This document shows, piece by piece, positions 31,001-42,942 of a stretch of DNA of 64,000 bases. Position 1 is the stretch's first letter. Every line of letters begins with the position of its first letter. A program made the translations under genes and the position numbers. The stretch comes from Siphonodentalium dalli (taxonomy: Eukaryota > Mollusca > Scaphopoda > Gadilida > Siphonodentaliidae). The stretch lies in assembly GCA_032622095.1 (NCBI GenBank), contig CP136068.1, forward strand, positions 133,557,989-133,621,988, in the 5' to 3' direction. The notes under the pieces were generated by a model. That model saw nothing but the letters and a program-made list of their open reading frames with translations, was not told the DNA's origin and did no database searches.

Positions 31001-31902
31001 TAGACACATTTCGCACAACGAACTACACTGATATATTCGAATAGCTATCATTGTAGTCGTACATTTTTCGGACGGTCCAACAAACTTTTCTCAGAACTGA
31101 CGACTATGAGTCAGGTTATGAGAAAATCGTGCCGGTCAAACTTCCCAGTACGGTGATATGGTTCGGTCTGTCGTGATTAGTTTGTAGCTAATTGTGTTGT
31201 TATAAGGTCATTGCTTAGCATTTTGTGTTTCGCAAGAATCTCGTATTTCATGGCGACGAATGATTTGATAGTCAGTAAGAGATAGAAATTATAATGCGAT
31301 TACAATTTAAAGACATATTATAGACTTGTTCGGGTGCGTTAAACTGTTAAGTTAGTATGCATGCGCTATGCCAACTGATAGAATGTAGCATTCAACTAAC
31401 ATCGCCAAAAATCTCAGGCAAATCGACGGTACCATTCCATAAAAAAACATCGTCTGAATTAAGCTCAATTGTAAATATTTACTTCTCGATTCGGGACGCA
31501 ACTATCGGCGATACAGTAACGAAAACGATTTCGACATCGAGAGTCATTGAATTTAATTAATATATAATAATGACGGTGTGTGTTGTCAGTTTGGATTTAA
31601 TATTTGTAAAAATAACTTATTTGAGAACGATTATCCTCCATTTCTATTTGATCACCCCGACCGGAGTGTTTCATATCACTTTAATGACACGACCTCAGAG
31701 CCAATTCCCAGGTTTGAGGAGCAGAGATACGATCTCGAACTTATTACTTTGAGTTCTGTTGAAAACTCCGAAACCGTAATTGTAGCTACATACGGATATG
31801 GACAAGCGACAACTGATAGAAAGAACACAAATTCAAGTGACGAAGTACTCTATTCGCAATTCTTATCAGTAGTAGTTCATTTAGCGAAAATTAATGTGTC
31901 TA
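31001..31902. mobile_element. TIR element (family D), long copy with nested MITE
   Basis: Left TAGACACATTTCGCACAACG, AACTACACTGATA, TCGAATAG; right CTATTCG, TATCAGTAGTAGTTCATTTA, TTAATGTGTCTA. These inverse ends match the 487-bp copy at 23957-24443, which lacks the inserted 31307-31684 segment. Open frames inside (for example 31578-31967) have no transposase signature. Confidence 0.82.
31307..31684. mobile_element. TTAA-bounded MITE (family E), copy 2, nested in family D
   Basis: It begins TTAAAGACATATTATAGACT and ends TATCACTTTAA. The same site in the short family D copy reads CACAATTTAAGAGC, i.e. an unoccupied TTAA. This supports target-specific insertion at TTAA. Confidence 0.8.
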
Positions 31903-32789
31903 ATATAAGGGTCGCGAGCAATATAAAGCAAACACATTATGGATCCTCGCCAGTTATATTCAGCTGAAAAAAAGTATCATGTCGCGACTTTTGCCGACGA
32001 CCGCCTTCCAAAACAAGTCGTAGGATGTATTCGAATCCGTGATCTTTTGTGTTCGCGAACGACAGGTTACCAAGACCACATGTCATGGTCTCGTATCTAG
32101 AATTGTGGGGAGTAAGAATCTAGACTCGCGGACATGACGTGTGGCCACGTGCCAGTGTTCCCGTTATATATTATTATATTTAGTCTTGGTAACCATTTGT
32201 TTACTAACAGAATAGCACGATTCGAATAAACCCAATGGTTAGAATATTTTTAGCGTACATACCATGTACGCACGGTTACTGATTAACGAAGACCACGCCT
32301 CTGTATACGATGTAAGTGCAGCGATTGTGATCTCGACCATGCTCCCATGACTGATTCATGACACATGCAACATGACATTGTAACACGTGACCATCTCATG
32401 AAAATGCATATATATATATATCTCGCTTTCCAATCATTCCTTCTCAGATGACCATTCCATAATATATGTTTTGCACGCATGTCATCGTGTAGTATATCTG
32501 AATAAAAATTCTCAACCTCATCTCACGCGTGTCACTGTCCTTCCATGAGAGATATCCCGATTAAACAAGACATATTTAGGGAGAATATCACCTCCAGTGG
32601 TATATATTGAGTGTATTTTGACATTGTATGTTGGCCACACAATAGTTGTCTCTGTTATGATGGGATCTGATCCACACCAATCCTCATGTATACATGTAGT
32701 TTTACAGCATTGGAAATCATACCAAATGACAGTATTCTATATTAATTACTATTTATTACCTCAACTTGACGAATTCAAGTTTGATATGT
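31903..32789. repeat. Spacer with a small inverted repeat
   Basis: GGTTACCAAGAC (about 32066) and GTCTTGGTAACC (about 32194) are perfect inverse, about 110 bp apart, possibly a small MITE. A (TA)n stretch occurs near 32408. No gene is supported. Confidence 0.4.
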
Positions 32790-33935
32790 TGACATGGTTG
32801 GCGCTCGTCGTCCGTCCCTCCGTAGGTCCGTCAACAATTCCTTTAGCAAACCTCATATGACACACCTCTCACCTGATCATCGATGACACAACTTCATCTG
32901 GATCTTCGGGGTAACCTCCAGATGAGATCCAACTATTTTCCCCGAAATTTGTTTAAAACATGGCCGCCAGCAGCCATCTTGGATTTCAAAATGTACACAT
33001 GTATAGGATCACATCTAGATGGGGAGTTATCGGATTTGAACGACTTTTGACGAACAACATAACCACCGACAGCCATCTTGGATTTTACTCTTTGCGTGAT
33101 TAACTCCGTTGGAACACCCTACATACAACATCCCTCAACCGATCGTCACCAAACTTCATATGGATCTTTTTGGTGACCACTAACGGGAGCCATCGAATAT
33201 TTCTGAATTTCGTTGAAAAACATGGCCGACGGATTTTGCTCTTTATGTGACTCTTTCCATCGGAACACACTACATGCAGACCACATTCCTCATCCTATCT
33301 ATCATCACCGAATTTCACAAGGATCATCAAATTTGAACATTCGGCACACCCTGCAGTCGGCATTTATTAGAGAATTGTTTTCAAAATCTACATGCATATT
33401 TAGGATCACCACTAGTTTGGAGCTTTCGAATTTAAACGATGTTCGAAGAAAAGCATGGCCACCAGCATCAATCTTGGATTTCACTCTTATTCTTTGCCAA
33501 CCGAAATACTTTGACACACCATACATACCCCATCCCTCATCGGATAGAAACAACACTTCATATAGATCTGCTGGGTGCCCACTAGATGGGATTTCGTTTA
33601 AAAACTAGCGCGGCCATCTTGGATTTTACTCTGTGGATGACTATATCCTTCGGCACACTCTGCATGCAACATCACTCATCGAACTTCTATAAACTTCATA
33701 TTGATCTGCGGTGTACCTCTAGATGGGAGCCAGCGATTCCCCCCCCCGAAATTCGGTAAAACATGACCGCCAGCAGCCATCTTGGATTTCAAATTTGAAT
33801 CCATAGACACATCCCGCAACTTGCATTTATCGGAGAAATTTACATGCATGTTTTGGATCACCTCTAGGTGGGAGCTATCGAATTTAAAGGATCTCTCTTC
33901 GATCAAAAACATGGCCGCTGCCAGTAGATCTATAT
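32790..33935. repeat. Decayed array of ATGGCCGCC-core repeat
   Basis: A block AACATGGCCGCCAGCAGCC then ATCTTGGATTTCA recurs, with decay, near 32958, 33060, 33222, 33455, 33600, 33760 and 33905. It alternates with ACTTCATATGGATCTTT-like and ACTAGATGGGAGCCATCGAA-like blocks. Unit length varies (about 100-240 bp). The array starts after GTCCGTCCCTCCGTAGGTCC. Possibly an internally repetitive DNA element. Confidence 0.7.
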
Positions 33936-33949
33936 GATATCCTACTCGA

Positions 33950-34660
33950 TATAGGCTATAGCGAACTCACAATGAAGTCGATGATGTTCCACACCAAATG
34001 CTTTGTTAAACATAAAATTAGACGGAGTGTACGACAATATATGCGATTGGACAATAATTTTTCTCTTCGACAGGAAGCAACGCGTCAACATAAATGAGTA
34101 TCTGTCAGGGTGGAGCAATGTGAGAAGTGGCGTGCCTCAAGGAGCTATCCTGCGCCCAACCCGGTTTATTCTATACATCAACGACCTCCCAGATAACGTC
34201 ACGATAACGTTCAAAATTTTCGCCGGTGATACGAAACTAATAGACAACCCCATACGCGATGACATCAAAGAAGATATTTACATTGTGTTCAAAAGGTCCT
34301 TGGACTGGCAGCTATATTCCAACTCTGCAAAAATACAAGTAATACTATACAATTATCGCATTGTTTCGAGGTTGACACGAGGACCAGCCTAGATGTAGAC
34401 TTGGTAGATATCTACGATGTACCGGAAGGACATATTATTAACTCTAAATATAAATCTTATTCACTGCATGTTACTGGAAGTCACAAGACTTGTTCCCTGA
34501 TCTTGATGGTGATGTTACGGTGTGAGTTGAAAACAAAGTCCACTCGCGAGATGTCGGCCCAGGAGAAATTGGCCTCATGTGAACTCGTTCCCCAATTAAC
34601 CGCACACTTATTTTGCCAAATACTCATTGACGATTTGTTCCCTTTGTAAATGTTCATATA
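33950..34660 (+). pseudogene. Dead CR1/Jockey-like reverse transcriptase fragment
   Basis: A plus-strand frame at 34003-34392 reads VRSGVPQGAIL, FILYINDLPDNVT and FKIFAGDTKL, which is the RT palm of CR1/Jockey-type LINEs. The catalytic ADD is AGD here, so it is inactive, and the frame breaks at 34392. Weak homology may continue in another frame to about 34640. Both ends are truncated. It resembles the better-preserved minus-strand fragment at 60014-60864 (FADDTK). Confidence 0.85.
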
Positions 34661-34877
34661 ATAAGTTCAACAAACAGTCATAGTATAGGTCGTTTTATTG
34701 AACATTATTTAATATAATACGAACTGCAGGAGCATTTTTTTTATCACAGTTAAGTCACACAATTGCATATTCACCCAAAATGTTTCTAAGTGGAGGGTCA
34801 ATAACTCTAAAATAAAATTCCCGTCAACACAATACCTCTTGCACGTATTCAATGTGTCAGCAACAATGTATTGAAGT

Positions 34878-35236
34878 TTTAAACCGGCCAAATAAAGCTT
34901 CAACAGCCTAAAATATCTTCGGTCTGTCTCAATAGAACCATACAAATATGGATATCATTGGAACCGGCTCCTTGACCACATTGTGATAGTTACAGTTAGC
35001 CCTGTGCCAATGCATTCTCTTATATATGCGAGTCGACCATAGGTCGCCTCGCATATATAAGAGAATGCATTGGCCTAAAAAAAACTTTTTACCATTTTTT
35101 CTTACATTCTTTAACAATTTTATAATTTGTAATGTGTTAAGCCAATGCATTCTCTTATATATGCGAGGCGACCTATGGTCGACTCGCATATATAAGAGAA
35201 TGCATTGGCACAGGGCCCTTCTGTTGGGTAAAGGGT
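34878..35236. mobile_element. TTAA-type MITE with double palindrome (family F), truncated copy
   Basis: Two copies of a ~62-bp palindrome (CCAATGCATTCTCTTATATA, GCGAG, TCGACC/GGTCGA, then the inverse) at about 35009-35077 and 35140-35212 flank an AT-rich spacer. The right border is TGTTGGGTAAAGGGTTAA. The left terminus is lost near AAACCGGCC (34878). The complete copy lies inverted at 48471-48861. Confidence 0.88.
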
Positions 35237-35987
35237 TAATAGCAATACCGATTACCGCACCGATACCGAGGTAAATCAACGAAAATGTACCGATACTGAT
35301 ACGAACTGTAAAGGAGTATTCGATTTCACAGTTGAGGTACCCAAATCCGAACAGACGGTCGGACGGAGGACGGAGGACGGACGAAGATAATCTTTATAGT
35401 CCCCCGCACTTTAAAATAGTCGGGGGACAATATAGACCATACCAATGTATATTTTTATAACTGGGTGGGAGAATTCATGCATTCAGTATAGAAAGGTTTA
35501 ATTGAAACTACTTTGTTGTATTGATGTTTATTGTCGTTTCAGCTGCAAGTCCATACCACAACCGCCGACAGGGACCAGCCCAGAGGGAGACTTTGGAGAC
35601 ATATTCTCCCTAAATTGTGTCACTTCTCCCTATTTTTGTGTAAGGGAGAAGTGATTTCTCTCTCATATACCAGTATGCATATGTCCAAACAACATATTTA
35701 AAGTGTATTTACTGATTGGAATAGTGTGCATAGCCATTTTAATATTTGTACAATTAGGCTCGTGTATGGCATAATATTTATTAGACCATACAAGGCTAAT
35801 GTTGGGGTGCAAGTTGCATGAACTTCACACATTATGATTTCTCCCTGACAAATGACAACAGTCCATTTCCCCCTGTTGATCAAATAGGGAGAAGTGACTT
35901 CTCCAAATTTTAAACTTCAAGGCTTATCCCTACGACACAACTTTAACCATTTCGTGATGGGCGATGCGCTGGTGCAGCATTAATGAT
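35237..35987. repeat. Small inverted repeats; no gene
   Basis: At 35397-35430, TAGTCCCCCGCACTTT and AAAATAGTCGGGGGAC form a hairpin. At about 35580-35925, several copies of AGGGAGAAGTGA in both orientations (near 35628, 35644, 35890) suggest a small foldback element. A splice-acceptor-like TTATTGTCGTTTCAG at 35541 has no coding exon behind it that I can support. Confidence 0.5.
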
Positions 35988-36319
35988 CATATGCCAGTGC
36001 ACTCTCTTATATATGCGAGTCTCCCATAAGGAGACAATTTATCTTCATATTGAAACCCGATATGTATTAAGTCAATCCTGCGCGAGTCCAAATGCGCCCA
36101 AAACATTACGCGTTCGTCTTTCCAAACCTAATGACGTATCGATGGTGTTATTAGCTTGGTGTTGTGAGGCGTTGCGCATTCACCGATAAATAACTGCAAC
36201 TAGTCACGTGGGCGCCGACCAATCAGAATGCTGGATTTAGTGATGACAACACTTAGTGTGTAAATATACATGTATATAGTGACTTTGCAATAAACTTTCA
36301 TTCATTCATTCGAAAAAAA
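35988..36319 (+). mobile_element. MITE F fragment and retroposon tail
   Basis: TGCCAGTGCACTCTCTTATA with TATGCGAGTC (35990) is an eroded arm of family F. GTGACTTTGCAATAAA followed by (ATTC)n at 36279-36313 looks like a non-LTR 3' tail and shares its sequence with the tail near 23834. Confidence 0.5.
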
Positions 36320-36574
36320 AATATCAGCTTTATACGTGAATATACTCAAGGAATATTCACAAGAAGAAGAGAACCAACAAATTTGAACGGGGTTTCTTTG
36401 CAAGTCTCCGCAGCTGTAAAGGGAGTGTTAGCACGTTTTGAATTTTTGTCATCCTAGCAAAAATTCCAATGATCACTTCTTATAAAAAGCGTCCATGCTT
36501 CCGTTGCTTCCGCCTGGTGTCACCCTTGCGACCTTGGAGACGGGATCCACCACAAGTACCCGACAACTATAATC

Positions 36575-36988
36575 ATGGATAGGTTTAGGAAGGAACTAAG
36601 AGTACTTACATGGAACGCAAGTGGTGTGATAATAAACTCAGCCTATTTATCAAAACTCCTTAATGCGATGAACCTTGATATCATAGGGATATCAGAACAT
36701 TGGTTAGACACCAACGATCAATATCGCCTGGATAGTCTGTGCAGAGATTATGTGTCGATTTCGAAACCTGGCAGGCAGATAAAAACTAAAACTGGCGGTT
36801 GTTTTACACGTGATGGTGTGGCTATATTCGTGCGACGAAGCCTGATGGAAAATTGTACCCATCTTCAATTAACAGATCAGAGATTCATCGGGATCCGCTT
36901 TCGTTTGAACTCCAACATGCATCTAACTGTTATTCAGATATACCTTCCGAGCTCCAGCCATGATGATTCTTATTTTAGTGAGTGCCTT
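36575..36988 (+). pseudogene. LINE apurinic-type endonuclease, N-terminal part
   Basis: The frame from ATG 36575 reads LRVLTWNASGV, LDIIGISEHWLD, DGVAIFVRR and IGIRFRLNSN, the N-terminal endonuclease motifs (WN, SEHW, VAIFVR). The frame is cut at SECL by the L1-like insertion. Upstream 36320-36574 is probably 5' leader or the end of ORF1, with no clear frame. Confidence 0.88.
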
Positions 36989-37497
36989 TTTTTTTTTTTA
37001 TTATAATTTATTCATTTTTTTGTTACAATTTACATTCAAATATTAACATACATATATTTTCTGCAAAAGAAATTGAATGGAAAATGGATCATATACATGT
37101 ATGTTTCTTATTATTACTACTAATCAATGCCAAGTTGTTGGAATTAGTTCAGTTGGAAGGCATTGTTGCTTCTTTTACAGTCACGAAGCTACTAAAAAGT
37201 GTGTCATTCATTTACATACATACGTACACATATCCATGCACATATATATATACCCTTATATATATACATATATATATGCATATATATATACAAATACATA
37301 TGGACATATACATATCCCTACATTTCTGAGATAATGTTTTCGACTGTATAATGCTGTTTAGGTGAGAAGGATATGGGTCTTGTAGAGTTCTGGCTTTATG
37401 TGGATTCTATTTATGATAGCTCTTTTTTTGCAATCCTTTTTTTTTTTGAAAGTTTTTTTTTTTTTTTTTGAAAGTTTATTTTTTATTTATAAATTTA
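36989..37497 (-). other. 3' UTR of the L1-like element, possibly a 3' transduction
   Basis: Read on the minus strand, a first AATAAAAAATAAA and two A-rich runs occur just after the ORF2 stop (T runs at about 37436-37471). About 440 bp further come a second AATAAA and the terminal A tail. The middle holds a purine/pyrimidine TATACATA-type microsatellite (37213-37310). It could be ordinary 3' UTR or downstream genomic DNA carried along by read-through. Small plus-strand frames here are chance. Confidence 0.6.
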
Positions 37498-40400
37498 CTA
37501 TAAGGACATAACTGTAAGGACACTGTCCCATTTTTTCCCTATGTTTCTATTCAAAGACATATTCCATTTGGTTGCTAGTATTTCTGTTTGGTACTCTTGC
37601 TTTAAGAAATGACATGCAGATTCAATGCTTAAGACTTTTTTCATACATCTGGTTACATATATGTAACGCTTTATCAATAATATGATATTGTTTATCGGCA
37701 AAGGGTTTGTCATTGTTTTAATTCCAAATATGATATCTTCCGTTTTTAGTGAGTACTCCAGATCACAATACAGCTTTAGTATATTTGAAAAAAATTCCCA
37801 TAATGGTTTTACTTCGGGACAGTTGACTAGTAGATGTTCTGTGCTCTCTATTTCTTTATCACAAAATGAACACAAGTTAGATGTTATAATTTTGCATTTT
37901 TCTAGAAATATATTTGTAACTATGATATTGTGATTAATTTGGAATTGGAAGGCTTGTAATTTTGTATTTTTTGTAATTTTAAATGGCCTTTGGTATATTT
38001 CACCCCAGTCAGGCTGGTCTAGATTTAACTTTCTGTTCCATCCAAATTGCCCGCATGGCTTGCTTGTTACAATGGTATTAATATATTTCCAGTATAGATA
38101 TTTGTTCAGTTTTTCTACTTGTCGAATATCTTGTAAAAGTTTACTGTTTTTAATATCATTTAATTTGCTGTTAACATTATTTATTTCTTTTTTCCACAGT
38201 GAAGGTATTGAGGTTATCACCCCTTGAAGAGTTAGGTAATTGACCTTCAGTCCGTACATGTTCTGAATGTCTCTACTATTCATAAAAGTGCCATCCTGTT
38301 TTAAGATATCATTAATGAACAAGACCTGGTTATCTATCCACTTTTTAAAGTAGATTGGCTGATGTTGTATCTTAATGTGGAGATTATGAAAGATTGGTTG
38401 GCTCATATAGTTCTCGGCTGATTTGGGCTCTTGAGATAACAGGGCATATGTAGATATTACTTCTTTCCAGAAAGGGTTGAAATTTGTTGCTAAGCGTGTT
38501 AAGCTGCCTTTATTTAGGTTGAGCATTGCTGCTCCACCGTATTTGTGAGTCTTATCAAGTAGTATCAATTTCCACTCTGAGAAGTTAAGAGGGTCCAGAA
38601 TTTTTTTCAGCCATGTAACCTTTAATGATTTTGAAAAGCATTTAAGGTCTGGAATTTTGAGTCCCCCTTCTGTTGTGTTTTGAATCATTATATCTCTTTT
38701 TATTCGGTCTCTTTTTCCATTCCAGAAAAATTTAAATAACAAGCCTTGCATTTCCTTAAGAGTGTTATCTGTTGGATCTGGCAGTACAGTCAAACATTGG
38801 ATTAAGATAGGTAGAACTAACATTTTTATGACAGTTACTTTCCCGATCAGGGACAGTGTCCTTAGGGCCCAGTGCTTTAATATACACTCTATATTTTCTT
38901 TCTTTTTCTTCCAATTATCTGAAATTAGATGTGGGTCTTCTAGATCATAAAGGATTCCTAATAATTTAAATTTTCCTTGAAAATTCCATTTCAGATTTAT
39001 CTCAGTTTCTAAAGATTTTGTATAACCTCTCCTTGTTCCAAACCACACCGCTTCAGTTTTGTCAAAATTGGATTTTAAACCAGATACTTTTTCAAATTCT
39101 TTTATAAGTTCAATAGCTCCTTTGAGAGATGACTGACTACCATCCAGCCATAATATCGAGTCGTCTGCATATTGGCTTATTTTGTGTTCTCTTTCATTTA
39201 ACATAACCCCTTTAATATTACTATCATATTTAAAAGCAGCTGAGAATGTTTCAATACAAAGAATAAAAAGATACGGTGATAGTGGGTCGCCCTGCCTTAC
39301 TCCTCTTTCTATTTGAAATGATTGTGACAGATGTCCATTATTTATAATAAAGCTATTTGCGCCATTGTATAAGGTTCTAACCCATCTACAGATAGAGTCT
39401 CCAAAACCAAAACAATCTAGTGTTTTTTGTATAAAATCCCAATTTATTGAATCGAATGCTTTTTCATAATCCAGAAGGAGCATCAAACCAGGTATTTGTT
39501 TTTCTTCGCATTCTAGTAGCAAGTCATAAGTAATACGTGTGCATTCCCCAATATAGCGACCTTTTAAAAAACCTTTTTGAGTGTCACTTATCATTTCTCC
39601 AATTTGTGTTTTTAATCTATTAGCTATCGTAGAGGCTGCTAATTTATAATCCACATTTAATAGAGTGATAGGTCTTAAATATTTTATATATGATTTATCT
39701 TTCCCTGGTTTTGGTAGGCGTGTTATCATTCCCTGGCGTTGGGTAATTGACATTGCTTCTTTCCCATATGCTTCATTAATTGAATTAAGTACAAAGTTTG
39801 AGATGTCCTTCCAGAAAAATTTATAGAACTCGGTATTGTAACCATCAACCCCTGGTGACTTGTCATTTTTCATTTGTTTTAATGCTGTTTGCAGTTCTTG
39901 CATATTTATAATACCTTCGCACGATTTTGTTTCTAATTTATTTTTGTTATCTATAAAAGGGTTATTCTGATCCAGAAACTTTTTATAGGAATATTCATTC
40001 TGTTCATTATTCACGTTTGTTTTATACAAGTTTTTATAGAATTGTTTTTGTTCTTCTAAAATTTCATTAATGTCCGTTGTGCAACTATTATCTTCACGGA
40101 TCACTTTGGGGATAAGTTTTTCAGTATAATTCCTTTTTTCCAAATAAGCGAAGTATTTTGTGTTTCTTTCCCCCTCTGCATACCATTTTGCCCTGGATCT
40201 GGTTATTAGGCCCATAACTTGATTTTGTCTTAATATTTGGAGTTCACTTTCTAATTTATCAATTGATTGTTTGTATTTATCGTCTTTTGTTTCATCAAAT
40301 TCCTTCTGATTATTTAAGATTTCTTTCTCCAACTTTTCCTGTGTTTGTATTAAAGTTTTCTTTTTATTTGCACAATAAGCAATTGTTTTTCCTCGAACGC

Positions 40401-41286
40401 TCAATTTAATCATTTCCCAAAGCATTTGATGATCCACTGTATACTTGTCATTATTGTTTTTACATGTATACATATTTACTGTTTCAATTATTGTTTCCTT
40501 TACTTGCTGCATATAAGCAGAGTCTTTTAATAGTGAATTGTTGAACTTCCATGTACCTTTACCTCTCTTTTGAGTATTGAATGTTAGTTCCAGGTTTATA
40601 GGAGCATGATCTGATTTATATTTTGGCCCAATGTTAGCTGTTGTCACGAATGTATCTAAGTCTTTTGAAATCAGAAAATAATCCAGTCTGCTACACTTTT
40701 TATTGGGACCATACCATGTGTATCTATTTTGATTTGGGTTCTTATGTCTCCATATATCAATCAACTCTAGTTCCTTCATGATTTCCTTTATTTTATCTTT
40801 ATTTTTCCTATTGTTTTGTCTTTCTTAGTTGTGCGTGTCCAAGTCATAATTTTGTACTACGTTCCAGTCACCTACCCAGATAGTTGACAGGTTACCGAGT
40901 TCTATAACTTTCTCTTTAATGTTTTCAAAAAAAGTTGGATCCTCTTTATTGGGTCCATATATTGCAACCAGTGTTAACATCTGGTTGTGTATTGTAATAC
41001 CAAAAATAATGAAGTTTCCTTTTGGATCTGAGTGCAATTTATGTAGTTTAAAATCAAAGGAGCTATTGAAACCAACTGCAATTCCTCTGCTGTTGCTACT
41101 GAGAGAAGAAAATTTCATTTCCTGTCCCCATTCATGTTTCCATATTTTTTCACTTTGCGGTGTGGAGTGGGTATCAATGAAGATACATATATCGCATTTC
41201 TTGCGAAATGTATTAAAAAAATCTCTGCGTTTTGTTTGATCCGAAGCCAGTCCTCTACAATTAACCGCCCCTATCTTCACCGACAT
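37498..41286 (-). pseudogene. L1-like ORF2 (endonuclease + reverse transcriptase), one in-frame stop
   Basis: Frames 41286-40825 and 40779-37498 are in the same register; only a TAA at 40827-40825 divides them, giving about 1262 codons in all. The endonuclease part has GAVNCRGL, YGPN, WVGDWN, SRLDYFLIS and SDHAPINLEL. In the downstream 1093-residue piece the RT motifs are LPKPGKD (~355), LDYEKAFDSINW (~431), GVRQGDPLSPYLF (~490) and YADD (~537). A CCHC-like knuckle CSFCDKEIESTEHLLVNC starts at ~970. The catalytic residues look intact. ORF2 would nick target DNA and reverse-transcribe its own RNA. The stop truncates it within the endonuclease unless read through or a sequencing error. Confidence 0.93.
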
Positions 41287-41862
41287 GTGAGTTCTTGAGC
41301 ATGAAATAGGTATTGTGAAAGTATAGCTTGCAAATTGAAATTACATATTTTCCCCCTCCCTTTCCCAACGCATTATGCAAATATAAAATGAAATTAAAGT
41401 CTGTGTGTCTCACACATTTAATATGTAGTTTTTGCATCCAATACTGGCTTCAAGCTCTGATTGATTGGGTAGCAAAAATTATAATGTAAGCCTACTAATT
41501 TAACATTGTCGTTTCAAATGACTAATGTGGGCACACAAGTGTGCGTTTCTATAAATTAATGACCATGAAACATACATTTGGTGGATCAGAGCTTTGAAAC
41601 CATGCAAAGACAGCCGTGTCAGACTCCACAGCAAAGTGGTGCAGCCTCCACAGAACTCAGGTTGATAACTGTGTCGCTACCTCTCACCCCGCCAAGAACC
41701 TGACAGTGCTGAACATGCATGATAACAACTCAGATTCAGGATCTTACAAGTCAACAAAGAGTTTTTATGCTGAAAAATAGAGAATATATATATTATTTTT
41801 GGAACTGTCTAAACTACCAAGTACAATGTACATGTAGGTGGATCAAAAGTTTAGTTTAATGA
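41287..41862 (-). other. Inter-ORF spacer of the L1-like element
   Basis: 576 bp between the ORF1 stop and the ORF2 start, longer than the short spacer of mammalian L1. No open frame of note. How ORF2 is translated is not evident from the sequence. Confidence 0.6.
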
Positions 41863-42720
41863 TCAAAATCCTTTTTCCCTCTCTAGCTTCAAAAACGGCG
41901 CTTTCTTCAGATATACCAGCTTTGTTTTCATTTTCTCTTCTTCAGCCATCTCACTTCTTTGTTTTAACAAGTCTGAACGCAATTTAGAAAGGCATGCTGG
42001 TAGGTCTACTGAGATACCATAACCAGAGCCTGCACTGAGTTTTCGGGCTTCATCAATAATTCGATCCCGGTCATTCAAGTCAAGTAATCGAATAATGATG
42101 TCAGGTGTCCCCGGCTTTCCCGTAGGGAGCCTGTGGCAAGCTGCAATTCCCATTTCGGATGTTGTTTGTTTTGAGATGTTCAGGTTTTTTTCGAATGATT
42201 TTAACGTTTTGTTGAGAGTCTCGTCCGAACTTTCGTTGTTTTTTCCTGCTATGCCTTTGACTATCAGATTCCACTTGCGTCCCCACAAGTCGATCTTCGT
42301 TAACGAATCTTCCATTTTTTCTGTTTTTTCCTCCAAACGAATGTTCCTTGAGCAAAGATTTTCCAGTTTGTCTTCCACTTGTTTTAGTTTGGTCTCATAA
42401 TTAGTTTCCAGTTCCACAAAACGTTCCTCAAGTTCCCCAATACGTTTGTCTATTGCTGGAACAGTTTTAATTTCGAATGTTTCCACTTTCTTCGTAGTTT
42501 TTTCGGTCGACTTTTCGAGGTCTTCAACTTTCTGTGTCAACTTTTCAATCTTTGATTCAACAACCTGAATATTCCCGCTGATTGAACTATGCAGTTGTTT
42601 AAAACATGAAGAAATATCATCAAAACTTTTGCATTCATACATAGGCTGCTGAGTGTCCACTTTATCACCTTTTCCTGATCTCGTTTCCATTGTTGACATT
42701 TTCTCCGCTGTTACTTGCAT
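41863..42720 (-). CDS. L1-like ORF1 (coiled coil + RRM + CTD), intact
   Basis: 285 residues from ATG at 42720. Residues ~45-130 are a heptad-rich coiled coil (KIEKLTQKVEDLEKSTEK, VEDKLENLCSRNIRLEEK). Residues ~133-215 fit the RRM-like domain of L1 ORF1 (WNLIVKGIAG, IAACHRLPTGKPGTPDIIIR). Residues ~216-285 are the basic C-terminal domain ending KLVYLKKAPFLKLEREKGF. Known L1 ORF1 proteins form trimers that coat the element RNA and act as nucleic-acid chaperones. The frame has no break, so it could be translated if transcribed. About 220 bp of 5' UTR precede it. Confidence 0.92.
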   Translation of the reverse strand: MQVTAEKMSTMETRSGKGDKVDTQQPMYECKSFDDISSCFKQLHSSISGNIQVVESKIEKLTQKVEDLEKSTEKTTKKVETFEIKTVPAIDKRIGELEERFVELETNYETKLKQVEDKLENLCSRNIRLEEKTEKMEDSLTKIDLWGRKWNLIVKGIAGKNNESSDETLNKTLKSFEKNLNISKQTTSEMGIAACHRLPTGKPGTPDIIIRLLDLNDRDRIIDEARKLSAGSGYGISVDLPACLSKLRSDLLKQRSEMAEEEKMKTKLVYLKKAPFLKLEREKGF

Positions 42721-42942
42721 TTCCCGATTTCGTGCAATTTAAAATAAAGTTCGTATTCGCTGCGAATAGTATATAATTTCACGACTTCTTTTGTGTATAT
42801 TTTACTTCTTCTTATCCCTAGTATCTTTTCATTTATATTTTTAAATTATCGCAAGGCTGTTGACGAGTTTTTAAATAAATTTTTGAGCTCGTGCTAGAGT
42901 GTGACTTCACTCGTCGCTCACCATACCGGAAGTCCAAAAAAT

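Larger units (their letters stand above)
36989..42942 (-). mobile_element. Full-length L1/Tx1-like LINE (5.95 kb)
   Basis: It is inserted in the endonuclease of the host LINE with a 7-bp duplication GTGCCTT at 36982-36988 and 42943-42949. On the minus strand: ~220-bp 5' UTR, ORF1 (42720-41863), a 576-bp spacer, ORF2 (41286-37498, one stop) and a 3' part ending in AATAAATTATAATAAA and a 13-A tail (T run 36987-36999). The length, the detectable duplication and the single ORF2 lesion indicate a fairly recent insertion. Confidence 0.93.

Noticed and set aside
31578-31967. 129-codon plus-strand open frame as a transposase remnant
   Set aside because: It crosses the border of a nested MITE and the host element's TIR; no catalytic motif is seen.
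35541-35640. Splice-acceptor-like sequence suggesting another exon
   Set aside because: The open segment after it runs into a small foldback repeat and shows no domain; no matching donor or partner exon found.
36982-37334. Plus-strand open frames with Tyr/Ile/His-rich repeats
   Set aside because: They are antisense to the 3' UTR of the L1-like element and derive from a TATACATA-type microsatellite.
42095-42400. 101-codon plus-strand frame
   Set aside because: Shadow of the intact minus-strand ORF1 of the L1-like element.
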